A stretch of 8,642 bases of DNA from Palsa-1400 sp036008545 (GTDB taxonomy: Bacteria; Verrucomicrobiota; Verrucomicrobiia; Limisphaerales; Palsa-1400). The stretch covers positions 1 through 8,642 of the forward strand of contig DASYNM010000464.1 in assembly GCA_036008545.1 (NCBI GenBank), given 5' to 3'. Of this stretch, positions 5,564 through 8,642 are shown one piece after another. How positions within the stretch are numbered: position 1 is the first letter of the stretch; each line of letters opens with the position of its first letter. The notes under the pieces were generated by a model. That model was given only the letters and a program-made list of their open reading frames with translations. It searched no databases and had not been told where the DNA came from. Made by a program: the position numbers and the translations under genes.

Positions 5564-5592
5564 CTTATCGCATCGACACGGCAGTATGTCAA
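5564..5592 (-). promoter_or_regulatory. Near-consensus sigma-70 promoter, minus strand
   Basis: Read on the minus strand, TTGACA (5592-5587) is a perfect -35 box. After exactly 17 bases GATAAG (5569-5564) matches the -10 box in 4 of 6 positions. The expected transcription start is around 5557, at the GTG of the 75-residue gene. Confidence 0.6.
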
Positions 5593-5650
5593 CCTTGCGA
5601 GTACGGAGCCGCCGCCTTGTTTTTTTCTTTCAATAGGCTAATTTGACGTC

Positions 5651-5974
5651 GTGCTATCCATAACGCTACAGATTTCGATGTTCGTTAGCTTTATCGCGTT
5701 GATGGTTGTGATTTGGCGCGTAAGCAAGCGGCCACGATGGCGTATCCGCGCCGTGGTTTATGGTTGGGGAGCCTGCTTCCTTTGGTCTCTATTCTGGGCC
5801 CTACTTATGCCGATGTTTTTCCGAGGGATGATGGATTCGACGACCTTGGCCGCCACATTTCCCGACGGCCTCTTTGCCATGTCTTTTCTCGTTTTCGGCT
5901 GGTTTTGGCCGGCGGTCATGGTTGGTATTAGCAATTACAGAGAGCGTAAGAAGCGAGAGTATGAACACGTGTGA
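5651..5974 (+). CDS. Small integral membrane protein, three predicted helices
   Basis: A 107-residue hydrophobic protein with no recognised family. Predicted membrane segments are about 4-23 (ITLQISMFVSFIALMVVIW), 35-57 (VVYGWGACFLWSLFWALLMP) and 74-95 (LFAMSFLVFGWFWPAVMVGI). The basic loop SKRPRWRIR between helices 1 and 2 and the basic tail RERKKRE suggest N-terminus outside, C-terminus inside. The start is a GTG at 5651 without a clear ribosome binding site; ATG at 5678 would cut into the first helix, so GTG is preferred. It is divergent from the small minus-strand gene across a 93-base gap that contains that gene's promoter. It is followed by about 125 bases and then the secreted glucanase gene, with no evidence of an operon. 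Confidence 0.7.
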   Translation: MLSITLQISMFVSFIALMVVIWRVSKRPRWRIRAVVYGWGACFLWSLFWALLMPMFFRGMMDSTTLAATFPDGLFAMSFLVFGWFWPAVMVGISNYRERKKREYEHV

Positions 5975-6100
5975 TAAATCGCTGTACCCATGCGTCCGCT
6001 CCTGGTGTGGCCTCGGGTGCTGCAGCTCTTTCGCGCGTAGTCGTCAACGCTCGTCCTACGCCGTAGTGAGGGAGTTGAATGGTCGGACGTCAGGAGAAGC

Positions 6101-6922
6101 GTGGTGAGAACGGTCTTTTTCGCGATGGGCATGCTGGTCATGGTCGCCAGTAGCGCTCACGCGCAAAAATGGCAACTGGTCTGGTCGGACGAGTTTGACT
6201 ACCAAGGTCTCCCGGACAAGACCAAGTGGAGCTACGAAGAGGGGTTCGTCCGGAATCACGAACGCCAATACTATACCCGGTCGCGATTGGAAAACGCCCG
6301 AGTCGAGGGCGGCATGTTGGTTATTGAATGCCGCAAAGAGCATTTCACGCCGACGAACCACGAGCCGGTTGAATACACGGCCGCCAGCCTGATCACGCGC
6401 AAGAAGGCCAGTTGGCAATATGGCCGAATCGAAGTGCGGGCGAAACTCCCCCAAGGCCTCGGCGTTTGGCCTGCCATCTGGACCTTGGGCACAAACTTTT
6501 CGCGCGTCGGCTGGCCTCGCTGCGGCGAGATCGACATCATGGAGTTTGTCGGAAAGGAGACGAACAACATCCACGGCACGCTCCATTTCGCGGTGGATGG
6601 CAAGCACCAGTCCGATGGCGGCACCATGAAAACCGCCAAGCCCTACGAAGATTTTCATATTTACGCCGTTGAATGGAACCCGGATCGAATCGACTTCTTC
6701 TTCGACGACACGAAATATCACACCGTCCTCCTCGACAAGGCTGGCCAAGGCGAGAATAACCCATTCCGCAAGCCGCACTACCTTATCCTCAACTTCGCCC
6801 TGGGCGGCAGTTGGGGCGGGCCAATTGATGACGCAAGTCTTCCGCAAAAATTCTTGATTGACTACGTCCGCGTTTACAAAGAAACAGGACACCAGCAAGA
6901 CGCCTCGACGGAAGCGAAATGA
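6101..6922 (+). CDS. Secreted GH16 endo-beta-glucanase (laminarinase-like)
   Basis: A 273-residue glycoside hydrolase family 16 enzyme that hydrolyses beta-1,3 or mixed beta-1,3/1,4-glucans. A signal peptide covers about 1-21: VFFAMGMLVMVASS then AHA, with cleavage before QKW. The mature domain opens with LVWSDEF. GRIEVRAKLPQGLGVWPAIW (about 108-127) is the usual GH16 strand and substrate-cleft stretch. GEIDIMEFVG holds the catalytic set: nucleophile E143, D145 and acid/base E148, the bulged ExDxxE form of laminarinases and agarases. IHGTLHF and the closing DYVRVYK strand follow. The length suits a single-domain enzyme with no carbohydrate-binding module. AGGAG at 6092-6096 fits GTG at 6101 or, with better spacing, GTG at 6104. 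The nearby arabinose isomerase fits a plant or algal polysaccharide degrader. The exact glucan is not determined by sequence. Confidence 0.93.
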   Translation: MVRTVFFAMGMLVMVASSAHAQKWQLVWSDEFDYQGLPDKTKWSYEEGFVRNHERQYYTRSRLENARVEGGMLVIECRKEHFTPTNHEPVEYTAASLITRKKASWQYGRIEVRAKLPQGLGVWPAIWTLGTNFSRVGWPRCGEIDIMEFVGKETNNIHGTLHFAVDGKHQSDGGTMKTAKPYEDFHIYAVEWNPDRIDFFFDDTKYHTVLLDKAGQGENNPFRKPHYLILNFALGGSWGGPIDDASLPQKFLIDYVRVYKETGHQQDASTEAK

Positions 6923-6959
6923 TGGGCCTTATGCGGAACAATTCAGTTGGTCGGGAGAC

Positions 6960-7080
6960 TCGCCCTCACCCTAACCCTCTCCCCTAGGGAATGGAGCAGC
7001 CCCGCGCTGGGAAAATTCACTGAACAGAAGTCCTTTCCCAGCGCTGAATCAACTTCTCCCTCTTGGGGTGAGGGAGAACA
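6960..7080. repeat. Hairpin-rich REP-like element after the GH16 gene
   Basis: The region begins with the C/T-rich CCCTCACCCTAACCCTCTCC (6964-6983). It holds a perfect 11-base inverted repeat, GCGCTGGGAAA (7004-7014) and TTTCCCAGCGC (7034-7044), with a 19-base loop. It ends with a perfect 9-base hairpin, TTCTCCCTC-ttggggt-GAGGGAGAA (7054-7078). The GGGGTGAGGG end is partly complementary to the CCCTCACCC start, so the whole element has loose inverted termini. This is the look of dispersed bacterial intergenic repeats. No T-run follows, so it is not a classical terminator, although it may stabilise the GH16 mRNA end. Confidence 0.6.
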
Positions 7081-7150
7081 ATTCCCTCCTACTGAATGGT
7101 TCCGACTTTGGGCTTCAGAGCGAGTCTCGTCATAGGCTGGAAAGGAACAC

Positions 7151-7627
7151 ATGCCCAACTACATTAAAATTGGCAGAGACATCATCATCGGCAAGGGATT
7201 CAGCGCGAAGCACTGGTCGGGGCCGGTTGTTTTCGTCCGTGACGCCATCTATCTTTGCCCGAACGCGAGCCAAACTTCCGTGATGATGGGTCTGGATTCC
7301 GCTGCGGTTGCCGCCGGGGCCTTCGGAGCGGTGGCCGGGGCAATTGTTGGACTGCAACAGAAGCCTAGCGACGCCCAACCAACCTGGAAGAGCCAGGTGG
7401 TTGATTTGCGGAACTTGCCGCCAGAAGTGATCAACGATCCTGATTGGCCCCTCCGAAAAAGTAAACGGCCGGTCATCGTGCTCAAACGCGCTATGGTCGA
7501 GAAGATTGAGCGGGCCGGCGGCAAATTCCTGGTAACTTCATGTGGCGATACCTTCAAGCTCGGTCTGAAACTGTTTGGTCGAAGCAAAGTAGCCGACGTG
7601 GTGCGCGAGCTTGGCAGGCAGATTTGA
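7151..7627 (+). CDS. Hypothetical protein with glycine/alanine hydrophobic segment
   Basis: A 158-residue protein without a recognised family. The N-terminal 45 residues (MPNYIKIGRDIIIGKGFSAK...) are beta-like. Residues 50-68 (SAAVAAGAFGAVAGAIVGL) form a glycine-zipper-like hydrophobic stretch that could span or associate with a membrane. The C-terminal part (PVIVLKRAMVEKIERAGGKF, then LVTSCGDTFKLGLKLFG) has the alternating pattern of a small beta-barrel with a final helix (SKVADVVRELG). This is loosely reminiscent of bacterial PH-like or GRAM-like modules, and I would not assign that. The start ATG at 7151 follows a good ribosome binding site (AAAGGA at about 7140-7145). It follows the repeat element after the GH16 gene, so it is probably transcribed separately. 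Confidence 0.75.
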   Translation: MPNYIKIGRDIIIGKGFSAKHWSGPVVFVRDAIYLCPNASQTSVMMGLDSAAVAAGAFGAVAGAIVGLQQKPSDAQPTWKSQVVDLRNLPPEVINDPDWPLRKSKRPVIVLKRAMVEKIERAGGKFLVTSCGDTFKLGLKLFGRSKVADVVRELGRQI

Positions 7628-7805
7628 CCGTTGCCGCCAGCATAACTCAGCCAAAGAGTCTGGGTCGCGCTGCTCATTTTGGAAATTTTGAGGAGAGTCA
7701 CCCACCAAAAATGGCGTATTTTCGTTCGCAATTTGGCGGTTTCAGTGAAGAATTTGCGCTTTACTTGGCGGCGGTTATTTCATATCACAACACGCATCGG
7801 CCTGT

Positions 7806-8642
7806 ATGATTGACTTCAAACAGTTTGAGTTCTGGTTCGTCACCGGCAGCCAGCACCTTTATGGCCCCAAGGCCCTGGAGAAAGTCGCTTCCAATGCACG
7901 ACAAATCGCCGGCGCCCTCGATGCGGCCCCCGGCATCCCGGCCACCATCCTCTTTCAGCCCGTGATCAAGAGCGCGGAGGAAGCCACTGCGCTCTGCCAG
8001 CGGGCCAACTCTGACCCAGCCTGCGCGGGGTTGATCACCTGGTGCCACACTTTCTCGCCATCCAAGATGTGGATCAACGGTCTGCGTCTGCTGCGCAAAC
8101 CGCTCCTGCATTTCCACACCCAGCACAATCGCGACATCCCCTGGGCCACCATCGACATGGATTTCATGAACCTTAATCAGGCCGCGCACGGCGACCGTGA
8201 GCACGGGTTCATCATGAGCCGCATGAGGCTCAATCGGAAAGTGGTCGTCGGTTTTTGGCGCGAGGCCGCGGTGCAGGCGCGCATCGGCGCCTGGACGCGC
8301 GCGGCGGCGGCGTGGCACGATTGGCAGGGCGCCAAGTTCTGCCGCTTCGGCGACAATATGCGCGATGTGGCGGTGACCGAGGGCGACAAGGTGGCCGCGC
8401 ACATCCAATTTGGTTACGCCGTCAATGGTTACGGCGTGGGCGATCTGGTGCATAGAATTCAGCATGTGACCGACGGCGAGATCGACCGGTTGCTCAAAGA
8501 TTACCAAGCCATCTACAACGTCGCCCCCGCCTTGCGTTCGGGCGGGCCGATGCGCGCTTCTTTGCGCGAGGCGGCGCGAATCGAGGCGGGCCTGCGGACT
8601 TTTCTGACCGCAGGCGGGTTCAAGGGCTTCACGGACACTTTT
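7806..8642 (+). CDS. araA: L-arabinose isomerase, N-terminal part (cut by window end)
   Basis: Converts L-arabinose to L-ribulose in the cytoplasm, the first step of bacterial arabinose catabolism. The 279 codons seen correspond to a bit more than half of the usual about 500 residues, and no stop is reached. The match to E. coli AraA is close and collinear. GSQHLYGP is at 14-21 and HTFSPSKMWINGL at 81-93. MDFMNLNQ is at 118-125, with HTQHNRDIPW just before it. CRFGDNMRDVAVTEGDKVAA is at 179-198, and the window ends in GGFKGFTDTF. The catalytic glutamates and metal-binding histidines of the family lie downstream of the window, so completeness cannot be judged. The start MIDFKQFEFWFV fits the E. 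coli N-terminus; no clear Shine-Dalgarno precedes it. No araB or araD is visible here; they may follow. Confidence 0.95.
   Translation, partial: MIDFKQFEFWFVTGSQHLYGPKALEKVASNARQIAGALDAAPGIPATILFQPVIKSAEEATALCQRANSDPACAGLITWCHTFSPSKMWINGLRLLRKPLLHFHTQHNRDIPWATIDMDFMNLNQAAHGDREHGFIMSRMRLNRKVVVGFWREAAVQARIGAWTRAAAAWHDWQGAKFCRFGDNMRDVAVTEGDKVAAHIQFGYAVNGYGVGDLVHRIQHVTDGEIDRLLKDYQAIYNVAPALRSGGPMRASLREAARIEAGLRTFLTAGGFKGFTDTF

Noticed and set aside
6056..6898. 280-residue minus-strand frame
   Set aside because: Exact antisense of the GH16 gene, whose catalytic motif and signal peptide are clear.
6964..6983. Telomere-like CCCTAA repeat
   Set aside because: The CCCTAACCC match is a single short stretch within a C/T-rich intergenic repeat, not a tandem array.
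7540..7809. 89-residue plus-strand frame between the hypothetical gene and araA
   Set aside because: It starts inside the preceding gene in another frame, has no ribosome binding site and no motif. The 178 bases before araA hold nothing I can support beyond a weak, unconvincing promoter.
7785..8507. 240-residue minus-strand frame at the right edge
   Set aside because: Antisense to araA, which matches E. coli AraA along its whole visible length.

Overview
The window looks like accessory-rich bacterial chromosome of moderately high GC. The most likely source is a Verrucomicrobiota (Pedosphaera/Limisphaerales-like) genome. This rests on the style of the proteins, weak Shine-Dalgarno signals, several GTG starts, dispersed palindromic intergenic repeats, many small toxin-antitoxin-type genes, and polysaccharide/pentose genes (GH16 glucanase, L-arabinose isomerase). 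The assignment is an inference; no rRNA or other marker gene is present.

Layout, left to right. (1) 55-559: a compact type II toxin-antitoxin pair, a small acidic antitoxin-like protein overlapping a MazF/PemK-type toxin. (2) 591-2481: an overlapping pair, a HAD-superfamily phosphatase followed by a PfkB/RfaE-like sugar kinase. (3) 2482-3410: a long non-coding stretch with a pair of palindromic repeats in inverted orientation and two hairpins that look like intrinsic terminators. (4) 3411-3839, minus strand: an unrecognised 142-residue protein. (5) 3840-4291: non-coding, ending in a degenerate copy of the 3' end of the window's own PfkB gene. (6) 4257-5326: a promoter whose spacer is filled by a perfect 10-1-10 palindrome, then a small basic protein and a DUF6036-like nucleotidyltransferase. 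This is a candidate toxin-antitoxin or defence module, and the best candidate here for something not well described. (7) 5330-5557, minus strand: a 75-residue small protein with a near-consensus promoter immediately upstream. (8) 5651-5974: a small three-helix membrane protein. (9) 6101-6922: a secreted GH16 beta-glucanase, followed by a hairpin-rich repeat element. (10) 7151-7627: an unrecognised protein with a hydrophobic glycine/alanine segment. (11) 7806 to the right edge: the N-terminal 279 codons of L-arabinose isomerase (araA), cut by the window end.

The genes do not form one pathway. GH16 and AraA fit a carbohydrate-degrading lifestyle. The HAD/PfkB pair is probably a coupled sugar kinase and phosphatase of unknown substrate. 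The remainder is a patchwork of mobile-style small modules and dispersed repeats, including a detectable duplication of a local gene end.
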